Origin: JABMOV01 sp964344305
Lineage (GTDB): Bacteria; Fidelibacterota; Marinisomatia; Marinisomatales; JABMOV01
DNA length: 17,160 nucleotides
NCBI GenBank assembly: GCA_964344305.1
Contig: CAYFMT010000029.1
Location: 1 to 17,160, forward strand
Direction of reading: 5' to 3'
In this document: one piece after another, positions 7,807-14,551 of the stretch
Position numbering within the stretch: position 1 is the stretch's first letter
Layout: each line of letters begins with the position of its first letter
The notes under the pieces: model-generated
The model's input: only the letters and a program-made list of their open reading frames with translations
Database searches by the model: none
What the model was told of the DNA's origin: nothing
Translations under genes and position numbers: made by a program

Positions 7807-8820
7807 TTATGCGTGACGCAGGAATGGAATGATGGGGAAGATTTTTCGAATTTCTTCCAGTGTCACGGTGGTTTCCCAGAGACCCAGGATTCGTGCGGCT
7901 ACAACTAGAATAATAAACGACCCTGCAACAGCAATTCCCATTTTCTTCATGGTCCAGAATGAGGATTTCACTCCTACTGTTCGCATGGTCATTGTCTGAT
8001 TAAGTGGACACACGTCTGTGCAGGCCATGCATCCGGTGCATTCCGCACTTTGGATGGCGGGTTTTTTGTCCACTGGCAGGTAGGCCGGGCAGACTTTCGT
8101 ACAAAGACCACAACTATTGCACGTTTCTTGATTCCTCACAACCCGTGTTGGGCTTGCCATTGAAAAAATGCCCATGAGGGCACCGTAGGGACACAGGTAG
8201 CGGCACCAGAAATTCCGTATAAACAGGGATCCAATAGCCAGCAGTATCAATACAATGGCCGTTAACAGAGTCATATCAGTGAAAAAATACATCATTTTGA
8301 TATCAGCGATTTTCCAGTACCGGGTATCCAGAAACTCCCTGATATAGGATTTGGATGCAGTGAGGACCGCAAAATACATAAAGAATGCCATTAATATATA
8401 TTTCAGGCTCCTTAACCCGTTATCGATCCATGCAGGAGGCTTAAAATTTCGTCCGAATATTTTTTGTCCCAATCGCCAAAGCCATTCAGATAAGGTACCC
8501 ACGGGACAAAACCAGCCGCAGAAAGATTTTCTAAGTACCCAGGAAATGAGAATGGCAAATCCAATGATGACCATCCCTGCAGGATGTATCATATCCCATT
8601 CCCCTGTGAGAATGAAATACTTCCATGCCATGAGGGACCCAATTGGTAGAAATCCTTCCACCCCAGGTGGGCGAGTCATGGTAACGTCACCTGTGCCACC
8701 GACCTGGTTTACATAGAGATAGAATTGAATTCCAATGATAATGGTAATAATAAAAATTGCAAGCTGGACACCGTTTCTGATGGTCCAGGGATAATGCTTC
8801 CTGTTATACTTTTTCTTCAT
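7807..8820 (-). CDS. NapH/YccM-like membrane polyferredoxin (4Fe-4S protein)
   Basis: A 337-residue inner-membrane electron-transfer protein. Hydrophobic helices are visible at about 17-36, 81-97, 139-155, 183-201 and 292-310. The NapH/NosR/CcoG hallmark CxxxCP pair occurs as C101-C105 (CGWFCPVGT) and C206-C210 (CRYLCPYGA). Two cytoplasmic-type 4Fe-4S clusters follow: C234, C237, C240, C244 and C261, C264, C267, C271. Proteins of this type pass electrons from quinol or ferredoxin to periplasmic or membrane reductases, but no Nap, Nos or other reductase gene is adjacent, so the partner is unknown. It is divergent from the AhpD-like gene across a 101-base gap. There is no strong ribosome site before the start; the CxxxCP topology supports it as complete. 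Confidence 0.85.
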   Translation of the reverse strand: MKKKYNRKHYPWTIRNGVQLAIFIITIIIGIQFYLYVNQVGGTGDVTMTRPPGVEGFLPIGSLMAWKYFILTGEWDMIHPAGMVIIGFAILISWVLRKSFCGWFCPVGTLSEWLWRLGQKIFGRNFKPPAWIDNGLRSLKYILMAFFMYFAVLTASKSYIREFLDTRYWKIADIKMMYFFTDMTLLTAIVLILLAIGSLFIRNFWCRYLCPYGALMGIFSMASPTRVVRNQETCNSCGLCTKVCPAYLPVDKKPAIQSAECTGCMACTDVCPLNQTMTMRTVGVKSSFWTMKKMGIAVAGSFIILVVAARILGLWETTVTLEEIRKIFPIIPFLRHA

Positions 8821-8874
8821 TTATGAGGTAAATATCTTAAAACTGGTACAAAACTTACAACGAACCATCCTGTG

Positions 8875-8903
8875 TTGAACAGATCAGATTTGTAGATTAC
8901 AAT
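8875..8903 (+). promoter_or_regulatory. Sigma70-type promoter for the AhpD-like gene
   Basis: TTGAAC at 8875-8880 and TACAAT at 8898-8903 are separated by exactly 17 bases, close to the consensus for the housekeeping sigma factor. The start codon at 8922 follows with an AGGCAGGGAT-type ribosome site between them, implying a very short leader. Confidence 0.6.
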
Positions 8904-8921
8904 AATTAAAGGCAGGGATTT

Positions 8922-9272
8922 ATGAACGATTCTATAAAGGATTTTAACGAGTTTCGATCCAGGATGAATGACAGAATCCTGGAAACCGGCAACCTGGAAA
9001 CAAAACGATTTTTTGGACTGGATTCACGGGTGTATGAGGATGGTGAATTGCCTCGATCAACGAAAGAACTCATGGGATTGGTGGCCAGCCTGGTTCTCCG
9101 CTGTGATGATTGCATTCGTTATCATATTATTCAATGTCATGATTCCGGTCTTTCACGGAATGGTTTTATGGAAGCATTGAACATTGGACTTGTGGTAGGT
9201 GGTTCCATCGTGATTCCCCACATGCGTCGGGCGGTAGATTTTCTGGATGAGTTAGAAAAAAAGGGCACCTGA
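8922..9272 (+). CDS. Carboxymuconolactone decarboxylase/AhpD-like protein
   Basis: The 116-residue all-helical protein belongs to the CMD/AhpD superfamily. The redox motif C61-D-D-C64-I-R-Y-H68 matches the CxxCxxxH of alkylhydroperoxidase AhpD, and the flanking text (TKELMGLVASLVLRCDDC, then LNIGLVVGGSIVIPHMRRAVDFL) is typical of a small single-domain group seen in Bacteroidota-like genomes. AhpD-type proteins reduce peroxides or act as thiol-disulphide partners; the specific substrate here is unknown. It has its own promoter at 8875-8903, and its last codons form one arm of a terminator. It is divergent to the polyferredoxin gene, which hints at a shared redox context but does not prove it. 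Confidence 0.88.
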   Translation: MNDSIKDFNEFRSRMNDRILETGNLETKRFFGLDSRVYEDGELPRSTKELMGLVASLVLRCDDCIRYHIIQCHDSGLSRNGFMEALNIGLVVGGSIVIPHMRRAVDFLDELEKKGT

Positions 9273-9293
9273 AACCCAAACAGTGCCCTTTTT
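9258..9293. terminator. Bidirectional terminator overlapping the end of the AhpD-like gene
   Basis: AAAAAGGGCAC (9258-9268) pairs with GTGCCCTTTTT (9283-9293) across a 14-base loop. The stop codon at 9270-9272 lies in the loop, so one stem arm is coding. A-runs on one side and T-runs on the other allow it to end the plus-strand AhpD-like transcript and also the minus-strand acetyltransferase transcript, whose stop is 92 bases away. Confidence 0.8.
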
Positions 9294-9384
9294 GTGAGTA
9301 AGTAGAAGCAGGTTCTACTTTCTAATGGCTCATTTTCAGTTTGGATGTGAGAATTGACTGACGGTTACAATTCTTTTAATTCAA
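9294..9384. other. Intergenic region with two small inverted repeats
   Basis: Between the terminator and the acetyltransferase stop there is no gene. Two further hairpins are visible: AAGTAGAA (9300-9307) with TTCTACTT (9313-9320), and AGAATTG (9350-9356) with CAATTCT (9368-9374), the latter followed by a few T residues on the plus strand. They could be backup terminators or transcript-end stabilisers. Confidence 0.35.
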
Positions 9385-9882
9385 TTATAAGTTAAATTCC
9401 AGTATCACCTGTTCCTTTTCTGAACTTTCACTGTAATTGGTATGGACAAACCCCATGTTTTTATAAAAATGGATGGCCCCCTGATTCACCTTGCGGATGA
9501 TGGCACGAATCATTGTGAAATGTGATTCTTTCAAGAGTGTGATTGTATGTTGAGTTAAACTCGACCCTACTCCCTGCCTCAAACAATCCATTCGTATAAA
9601 TGTGCTTATGAGTCCAACGCTTCCGTCATCCTCAGAGGGAAGTACGTCCTGAATCCCAACGATCTCCACTGATTCATTTACAGCTTTAATGTAATGACCT
9701 TGAGTATGGATAGAATTAATGAATTGTTTCTGTTCACTGACCGAAATGGGAACTGACATAGATGTGAATGACCCATCCTGAATGATGGGATTCAGGAGAC
9801 GAACGATATCTTCTGCATCTGATATGGTTACAGGTGATATGGTTAAGTGTGATGTCAAGGCAATCGCATAGATTGTGTGCAA
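9385..9882 (-). CDS. GNAT-family N-acetyltransferase
   Basis: A 165-residue acetyl-CoA-dependent acyltransferase of the GNAT fold. The acetyl-CoA pyrophosphate loop is R102-Q-G-V-G-S107, and the later motif NQGAIHFYKNMGF (133-145) is the usual motif-B end. The opening TISPVTISDAEDIVRLLN is a standard GNAT beginning. The substrate cannot be told: small-molecule, antibiotic or protein N-terminal acetylation are all possible in this style. The first codon is TTG (9880-9882), with another in-frame TTG eight codons on, and no in-frame ATG precedes the core, so the exact start is uncertain. It is divergent to the TetR gene with 80 bases between, so the TetR operator could also influence it. Confidence 0.85.
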   Translation of the reverse strand: MHTIYAIALTSHLTISPVTISDAEDIVRLLNPIIQDGSFTSMSVPISVSEQKQFINSIHTQGHYIKAVNESVEIVGIQDVLPSEDDGSVGLISTFIRMDCLRQGVGSSLTQHTITLLKESHFTMIRAIIRKVNQGAIHFYKNMGFVHTNYSESSEKEQVILEFNL

Positions 9883-9910
9883 TTAATTTATCCACACTCA
9901 CGAGAAAATA

Positions 9911-9939
9911 TTGAATGTAGGATTTTAAACCTGTAAACT
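9911..9939 (+). promoter_or_regulatory. Candidate promoter of the TetR-fad operon
   Basis: TTGAAT (9911-9916) and TAAACT (9934-9939) are spaced by 17 bases, each matching the sigma70 consensus at four of six positions. Transcription would begin about 9946, inside the palindrome at 9935-9962 and only about 17 bases before the ATG. No Shine-Dalgarno sequence fits in that leader, so translation may be near-leaderless. Confidence 0.45.
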
Positions 9940-9962
9940 AAACCGACTGGTCAGTCTAGTTT
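9935..9962. promoter_or_regulatory. TetR-type operator palindrome overlapping the promoter
   Basis: A 28-bp imperfect dyad is centred at 9948.5, with 22 of 28 positions symmetric. Its outer arms are AAACTA (9935-9940) and TAGTTT (9957-9962), its core ACCGACTGGTCAGT (9942-9955). The core is of the ACCGACnGGTC kind seen in many TetR-family operators. A second shorter perfect dyad, GACTG at 9945-9949 with CAGTC at 9952-9956, is offset by two bases. The site covers the -10 box and expected start point, and ends at the base before the ATG, which fits autorepression. Confidence 0.7.
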
Positions 9963-10571
9963 ATGGCAGAATCAAAGCAAGACATCCGTAAAACACAGAT
10001 CCTTGATGCAGCCCTTGCTGTTATTGTGGAAAAAGGATACGACCAAAGCCGGGTAGATGATATTGTTCATGCATCCGGGCTCAGCAAGGGAGCCATCTAC
10101 TGGTATTTTAATTCCAAAAAAGATATCTACCTTGAACTGGTGAACCACTGGGTGATTCAGTACAGCGTAACCTTGAATCACATTGCCGAAGAAGAATCAT
10201 CCGCCACGGAACAGCTCCATTCCCTTATCCAATTCTTTGTGGACCAGTACGAATCCGACCCCTCCGTGACCAAAGCCATGGTAGAATTCTGGGCCCTGGC
10301 CGGAAGGGATGAGGATTTCCATCAAAAAGTCCAGCGGGTTTACTCCGAATTCATGGCCCTCATAGAAACCACCCTCTCCCATGGTACCTCTACCGGTGAA
10401 TTCCAGATTGAAGATGTCCAGACTGCTGCCCTGTCCATCATGATCAATATTGAAGGGATTATCTGGTTCACCCTGTTTGATGTCAACAACATTACCGTCC
10501 GCAACTATATGGAAACCGTGTATCGGTTCATCGTTGCAGGATTAACCTCTCCTGAAAAGGATCCATTATGA
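9963..10571 (+). CDS. TetR/AcrR-family regulator, probable beta-oxidation repressor
   Basis: A 202-residue one-component regulator. Residues about 9-55 form the TetR DNA-binding domain: TQILDAALAVIVEKGYDQ, then the helix-turn-helix VDDIVHASGLSKGAIYWYF and SKKDIYLELV. The remaining helical domain, with MINIEGIIWFTLF near 157-169, would hold the ligand. It overlaps the acyl-CoA dehydrogenase start by ATGA, so regulator and enzyme are co-translated and share the promoter that its own operator covers. By analogy with TetR-type FadR/FadP/PsrA proteins, the ligand is probably a fatty acyl-CoA or related intermediate that releases it from DNA; this is inferred from context. Confidence 0.92.
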   Translation: MAESKQDIRKTQILDAALAVIVEKGYDQSRVDDIVHASGLSKGAIYWYFNSKKDIYLELVNHWVIQYSVTLNHIAEEESSATEQLHSLIQFFVDQYESDPSVTKAMVEFWALAGRDEDFHQKVQRVYSEFMALIETTLSHGTSTGEFQIEDVQTAALSIMINIEGIIWFTLFDVNNITVRNYMETVYRFIVAGLTSPEKDPL

Positions 10572-12349
10572 GCAAATCACACTTAAAAACCGGGGGACGG
10601 TTTCTTGTGGAGTCTATCGGGACATCTCCCGTCTACTCCAGGGAACAGTTTACCGAAGAACATCGGGACATTGAATCCATGGTACAGGAATTCACCATGG
10701 AACGGATCAGGGAAAATGCCGATGCCATTGAGAAATTCGACAAGGAACTCAGTCTGTCCCTTATTTCTGAAATGGGAGAATTGGGACTTCTGGGCGTGGA
10801 TGTTCCCGAACAGTATGGCGGAATGGAATTAGACAAGATCACCACTGCTATTGTGGCTGAATCCATGTCCACAGGTCTGAGCGCTTCCTTCACCACCACA
10901 TGGTCTGTTCAAACTGGTATTGGATGCCTTCCCATCGTCTGGTTTGGCACAAAGGAACAAAAAGAAAAATACCTGCCCAAACTGGTTTCTGGTGAATGGA
11001 TTGGTGCCTATGGTTTAACAGAACCATCCTCCGGTTCTGACGCCCTGAATGCCAAGACCACTGCTGTTCTTTCTGATGACGGCAAGCGTTATGTATTGAA
11101 TGGTGAAAAACAATTCATCACCAATGGTGCCTGGGCAGATGTGTACATCATTTTTGCCCAGGTGGATGGGTCCAAATTCAGCGCATTCATTGTTGATCGG
11201 GACACACCGGGATTTTCCATAGGTCCGGAAGAGAAAAAAATCGGGATCAAGGGATCCTCCACCACATCCCTGATATTCAAAGATGCAAAAGTCCCGGCAG
11301 AGAATCTCCTCTACGAGATTGGAAAAGGCGCCGCCATTGCCTTCAATGCCCTGAACATGGGTCGCTTCAAACTGGCTGCCTCAGATCTGGGCGGATCGAA
11401 GGTCCTCCTTGCTGAAGCCGTAAAATATGCACTTGAACGAAAACAGTTTGGCCAATCCATTGCCAATTTTGATGTGATCCGTGGAAAAATCGCTGACATA
11501 ACCATCCGGACATTTGCTGCCGACAGCATGGTGTACCGCACGATTGGGTCCATTCAGTCGGCCATTGACGAACTTGACACCACCACAGATGATTATTACC
11601 TGGAAATGGGGAAAGCCATGGAACAGTACGCCATTGAAGCATCCATGGCAAAAGTCTATGGAAGTGAGACGCTGGGGTTTACCACTGATCATGGAATCCA
11701 GATCTTTGGCGGGTATGGGTTTATTGAGGAATATCCCATGGCAAAAGCTTACCGTGATACACGCATCGATCGAATCTGGGAAGGGACCAATGAGATCAAT
11801 CGTCAGATCATTTCCGGTTACATGCTGAAGAAAGCATTGACGGAAGAGCTCCCTGTTCGAGAGGCTATTCGAGGTATCGATGATTTCATGGTAAACCCTC
11901 CTGATTTTGACGTGCCTGATGCCATTGAACATGAAATACAGGCCATGGAAACCGGGAAGAAACTGGCTCTCTATCTTTTCCATGAAGCCATTTGTGAATT
12001 TGGACAGGATCTCCGCCATGAACAGCAATTGACAGAAATTTTGGCAAATATGTTTACGGATATTTACACAACTGAGAGTGTCCTGTCACGCATGCTTTTG
12101 CGGATGGATTCTGGAGATTATGATCCCACGGTGCTAGCCATAGCTCGTGTCCAGACCGCTGAATCGTCCATTCGTCTGATGAACTGGGTGCTGACAGGAT
12201 TCAATGGTATTCATCATGGACACTTACCTGAAACCATTATCAATTACCTTCGATCCTTCCAGGCCCGCATGCTGCCTCGCACAGATATTATTGGTCTAAA
12301 ACGACAAATATCCGAGGCTGTTTACAACCTGAAAAAATATCCATACTAA
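10568..12349 (+). CDS. fadE: Acyl-CoA dehydrogenase, long-chain (FadE-like, 593 aa)
   Basis: The FAD enzyme performs the first beta-oxidation step, introducing the trans-2 double bond into acyl-CoA and passing electrons to ETF. The N-terminal, middle and C-terminal dehydrogenase domains span about 25-420: AYGLTEPSSGSDA (147-159) is the flavin/substrate loop, GIQIFGGYGF (376-385) the family signature, and E405 in RIWEGTNEINR sits at the position of the catalytic base of medium-chain dehydrogenase. A further helical region of about 170 residues (425-593) makes it the long VLCAD/FadE-Bacillus type rather than the usual 380-residue type. The N-terminal GGRFLVES element is typical of that group. 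The start overlaps the TetR stop by ATGA. Thiolase follows after 15 bases. No etf genes are in the window. Confidence 0.93.
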   Translation: MSKSHLKTGGRFLVESIGTSPVYSREQFTEEHRDIESMVQEFTMERIRENADAIEKFDKELSLSLISEMGELGLLGVDVPEQYGGMELDKITTAIVAESMSTGLSASFTTTWSVQTGIGCLPIVWFGTKEQKEKYLPKLVSGEWIGAYGLTEPSSGSDALNAKTTAVLSDDGKRYVLNGEKQFITNGAWADVYIIFAQVDGSKFSAFIVDRDTPGFSIGPEEKKIGIKGSSTTSLIFKDAKVPAENLLYEIGKGAAIAFNALNMGRFKLAASDLGGSKVLLAEAVKYALERKQFGQSIANFDVIRGKIADITIRTFAADSMVYRTIGSIQSAIDELDTTTDDYYLEMGKAMEQYAIEASMAKVYGSETLGFTTDHGIQIFGGYGFIEEYPMAKAYRDTRIDRIWEGTNEINRQIISGYMLKKALTEELPVREAIRGIDDFMVNPPDFDVPDAIEHEIQAMETGKKLALYLFHEAICEFGQDLRHEQQLTEILANMFTDIYTTESVLSRMLLRMDSGDYDPTVLAIARVQTAESSIRLMNWVLTGFNGIHHGHLPETIINYLRSFQARMLPRTDIIGLKRQISEAVYNLKKYPY

Positions 12350-12364
12350 CCCCGGGAGATTATC

Positions 12365-13501
12365 ATGGGAACACATAAATCAGTCATTATCGATGCGGTT
12401 CGTTCACCCATCGGAATCAAAAATGGAAACCTTATTGGCATACGTCCCGATGACCTAACAGCTCAGGTTGTGAAGGGACTTTTGAATAGAAACTCATCTC
12501 TGGATCAAAATGATATTGAGGATCTTGTCCTTGGATGTGCCTTTCCAGAAGGACCCCAGGGGATGCTCATGGCTCGTTCCGTAGGCGTGCTGGCAGGACT
12601 TCCTAAAACCGTACCCGGCAAGGTTGTAAATCGATTTTGCGGATCCAGCATGGATGCAGTACATCAAATATCCACTGCCATTGAAGCAGGAGATCTGAAT
12701 GTGGCGATTGCCGCAGGAGTGGAAGACATGTTTTCTGTCCCAATGGGCGGTTTTGCCCCTGATTTTCACCCGGAGCTTGCTGAACAGGAATTTTACATTG
12801 GTATGGGTGAAACGGCAGAAAACCTGGCACAGGATGGAAAAATATCACGGGAGGACCAGGATGCTTTTGCAATCGATTCTCATAAAAAAGCCCTTGCAGC
12901 TTACGATGCGGGACATTTTGACAAAGAGGTGATTCCCATTGATGTTTACGGAGAACACAACGTGGATCGGGATGAAGGTCCACGTGAACCGGATGTGGAT
13001 AAAATCAAGAGCCTCCGGCCTGCCTTCATGGAAGGTGGAACCATAACGGCTGCCACAAGCTCGCCCATTTCTATCGGTGCGTCTGCCCTCCTCATTACCA
13101 GCGAAGCGTATGCAGAAAAACATGGCTTGAAAGTAAGGGCAGAAATTGTATCACGAGCTGTGGCCGGTGTGGATTGGACTCGCATGGGCATGGGCCCTCT
13201 CCCCGCCACAGAAAAAGCGCTGTCAAATGCAGGTTTAACCATGGATGAAATAGAAACCATCGAGCTGAACGAGGCCTTTGCAGCACAGTCACTTTATGTC
13301 ATCCGTGAAGGAGGCTGGGATACATCCAAAATCAATCTTCATGGTGGTGCCATCGCACTTGGGCATCCGCTGGGATGCTCAGGAGCAAGGATTTTGACCA
13401 CTCTCATCAATGTCATGGAAACCCGGGATACACACCTCGGTCTCGCCACCATGTGTATTGGAACCGGACAGGGAATTGCGACGATAATTAGGAGAGTGTG
13501 A
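12365..13501 (+). CDS. fadA: Acetyl-CoA acyltransferase (3-ketoacyl-CoA thiolase)
   Basis: The degradative thiolase cleaves 3-ketoacyl-CoA with CoA to acetyl-CoA and a shortened acyl-CoA. At 378 residues it has near-normal length. The nucleophile C92 is in NRFCGSSMDAV, N302 in LNEAFAAQ, H334 in GGAIALGHPLGCSGAR and the second catalytic Cys C364 in CIGTGQG, so all four active-site elements are present. An oddity is the segment at 228-240, TAATSSPISIGAS, where most thiolases read TAGNSSxLxDGAA, so the conserved Asp is Ile. Ribosome site GGGAGA at 12354-12359. It is the third gene of the TetR-fadE-fadA unit. Confidence 0.93.
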   Translation: MGTHKSVIIDAVRSPIGIKNGNLIGIRPDDLTAQVVKGLLNRNSSLDQNDIEDLVLGCAFPEGPQGMLMARSVGVLAGLPKTVPGKVVNRFCGSSMDAVHQISTAIEAGDLNVAIAAGVEDMFSVPMGGFAPDFHPELAEQEFYIGMGETAENLAQDGKISREDQDAFAIDSHKKALAAYDAGHFDKEVIPIDVYGEHNVDRDEGPREPDVDKIKSLRPAFMEGGTITAATSSPISIGASALLITSEAYAEKHGLKVRAEIVSRAVAGVDWTRMGMGPLPATEKALSNAGLTMDEIETIELNEAFAAQSLYVIREGGWDTSKINLHGGAIALGHPLGCSGARILTTLINVMETRDTHLGLATMCIGTGQGIATIIRRV

Positions 13502-13533
13502 AGGTGTTAAGGTGTTACAGTGTTAGGGTGTTT
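13502..13533 (+). repeat. Four degenerate 8-bp tandem units, GTGTTA type
   Basis: Directly after the thiolase stop come AGGTGTTA, AGGTGTTA, CAGTGTTA and GGGTGTTT, in register from 13502 to 13533. A related array follows the next gene at 14397-14452. The rest of this 152-base gap holds a short CATGAAT duplication (about 13582-13597) and no convincing promoter or terminator. Confidence 0.75.
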
Positions 13534-13653
13534 TAGTATGGCGCGGTTAGGAAAATGAATATTGAAGCAAGTTAAACGAGCCATGAATCATGAATTCTTA
13601 AAAACAGTTATTACGATAAGAGAAAAAACCTATTCTGGAGACAACAGACAATA

Positions 13654-14361
13654 ATGAACAAAAAATCACCCACCCCCTTAAGACTTCTCCCATTTTCCAT
13701 CTCCCATTTCCCATCCCGCCTCAAAGACCCCATGTCAGGTTTAACCCACTTCATCGGTTTCCTCCTCTCCATTGCTGCACTTGTGGTTCTTATTGTGAAA
13801 GGCGTGAAGATCAATAGCCCTTGGCATATTGTCACCTATTCCATTTTTGGGTCGGGATTAATTCTATTGTACCTGGCCAGCACACTCTATCACTGGATTC
13901 CAATCCATGGAAGAGGAGAAAGAATCCTGAGACGGCTGGATCATATCATGATTTTTGTCCTCATTGCTGCATCCTATACACCCGTATGCCTTATTCCCCT
14001 CCGCGGTGGATGGGGGTGGTCCATCTTTGGGGTGGTCTGGGGAATTGCCATTCTGGGCATCCTGTTCAAAGTATTTTATATACACGCACCCGACTGGCTG
14101 GCAGCCACCATCTATGTTGGGCTTGGCTGGATGGCGTTGATCGCCATTGTACCACTGGTATCCAGGCTTCAGGTTCCCGCACTCATCTGGTTATTTCTGG
14201 GCGGTATCTTTTATTCAGTGGGTGCCATCATCTATGCCATTGAAAAACCAAGATTGTGGCCAAACGTATTTGGAGCACATGACCTTTTCCATATCCTTGT
14301 TATGCTTGGGAGCGGGGCTCATTTCTGGCTCATGTACAGGTATATAGCTGATATGGTGTAA
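13654..14361 (+). CDS. trhA: Hemolysin III / TrhA (YqfA) family membrane protein
   Basis: A seven-helix inner-membrane protein of the PAQR-like Hly-III family, proposed to affect membrane energetics and fluidity. The signature starts at RLKDPMSGLTHFIGF; the putative zinc and catalytic residues lie in LASTLYHWIP, LDHIMIFVLIAASYTPV and GAHDLFHILVMLGSGAHFW (HxxxH). Hydrophobic helices fill residues 30-232. The first about 22 residues (SPTPLRLLPFSISHFPS) are not family sequence but are encoded by a CCCAT heptamer repeat, so the true start may be elsewhere; no ATG with a good ribosome site is close (GGAG lies 13 bases before this ATG). The gene sits between thiolase and FadN yet has no role in beta-oxidation chemistry, and is flanked on both sides by GTGTTA-type repeats. 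Confidence 0.88.
   Translation: MNKKSPTPLRLLPFSISHFPSRLKDPMSGLTHFIGFLLSIAALVVLIVKGVKINSPWHIVTYSIFGSGLILLYLASTLYHWIPIHGRGERILRRLDHIMIFVLIAASYTPVCLIPLRGGWGWSIFGVVWGIAILGILFKVFYIHAPDWLAATIYVGLGWMALIAIVPLVSRLQVPALIWLFLGGIFYSVGAIIYAIEKPRLWPNVFGAHDLFHILVMLGSGAHFWLMYRYIADMV
13687..13714. repeat. Four tandem 7-bp CCCAT-type units within the 5' end of trhA
   Basis: CTCCCAT, TTTCCAT, CTCCCAT and TTCCCAT run head to tail from 13687 to 13714 and are followed by CCC. They fall in the coding frame as part of LPFSISHFPS, upstream of the conserved Hly-III start. This is a low-complexity array distinct in period from the flanking 8-bp repeats. Confidence 0.7.
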
Positions 14362-14396
14362 GGGTCGAAAGTTGAAGGTTTAAGTGTGAAGGATGA

Positions 14397-14452
14397 GGGT
14401 GTTAGGGTGTTAGGATGACAAAGTGTTCAAGTGCTAATGTGTTCATGCGTGT
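14397..14452 (+). repeat. Seven degenerate 8-bp tandem units, GTGTTA type
   Basis: GGGTGTTA, GGGTGTTA, GGATGACA, AAGTGTTC, AAGTGCTA, ATGTGTTC and ATGCGTGT follow one another in 8-base register. Less regular GTTGAAGG/AAGTGTGA-like units begin upstream at about 14370. The array matches the one after the thiolase gene in period and sense. The rest of the 190-base gap before fadN contains a partial GGTC/GACC dyad at 14496-14508 and the AGGAG ribosome site at 14540-14544. Confidence 0.7.
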
Positions 14453-14551
14453 GGGGAATGTTCGGACTAACAGAATTGAATCCACTAATTTTTGCGGTCT
14501 CTTGGACCACTATATCACTGTAGAAAATGAAAATTATTCAGGAGTAAAACC

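Noticed and set aside
9350..9374. Separate terminator for the plus strand
   Set aside because: A weak 7-bp stem with a short T-run, downstream of a stronger bidirectional terminator; kept only as an intergenic inverted repeat.
11381..12028. 215-codon open frame antisense to the acyl-CoA dehydrogenase
   Set aside because: It lies wholly within a strongly conserved enzyme gene, has no recognisable motif and is an artefact of codon bias; the same applies to the many shorter antisense frames.
13502..14452. CRISPR array
   Set aside because: The repeats are 8-bp head-to-tail units without spacers and no cas genes are present.
14496..14508. Second TetR operator before fadN
   Set aside because: Only GGTC and GACC arms of four bases are present; the ACCGACTGGTCAGT core is not recognisable.
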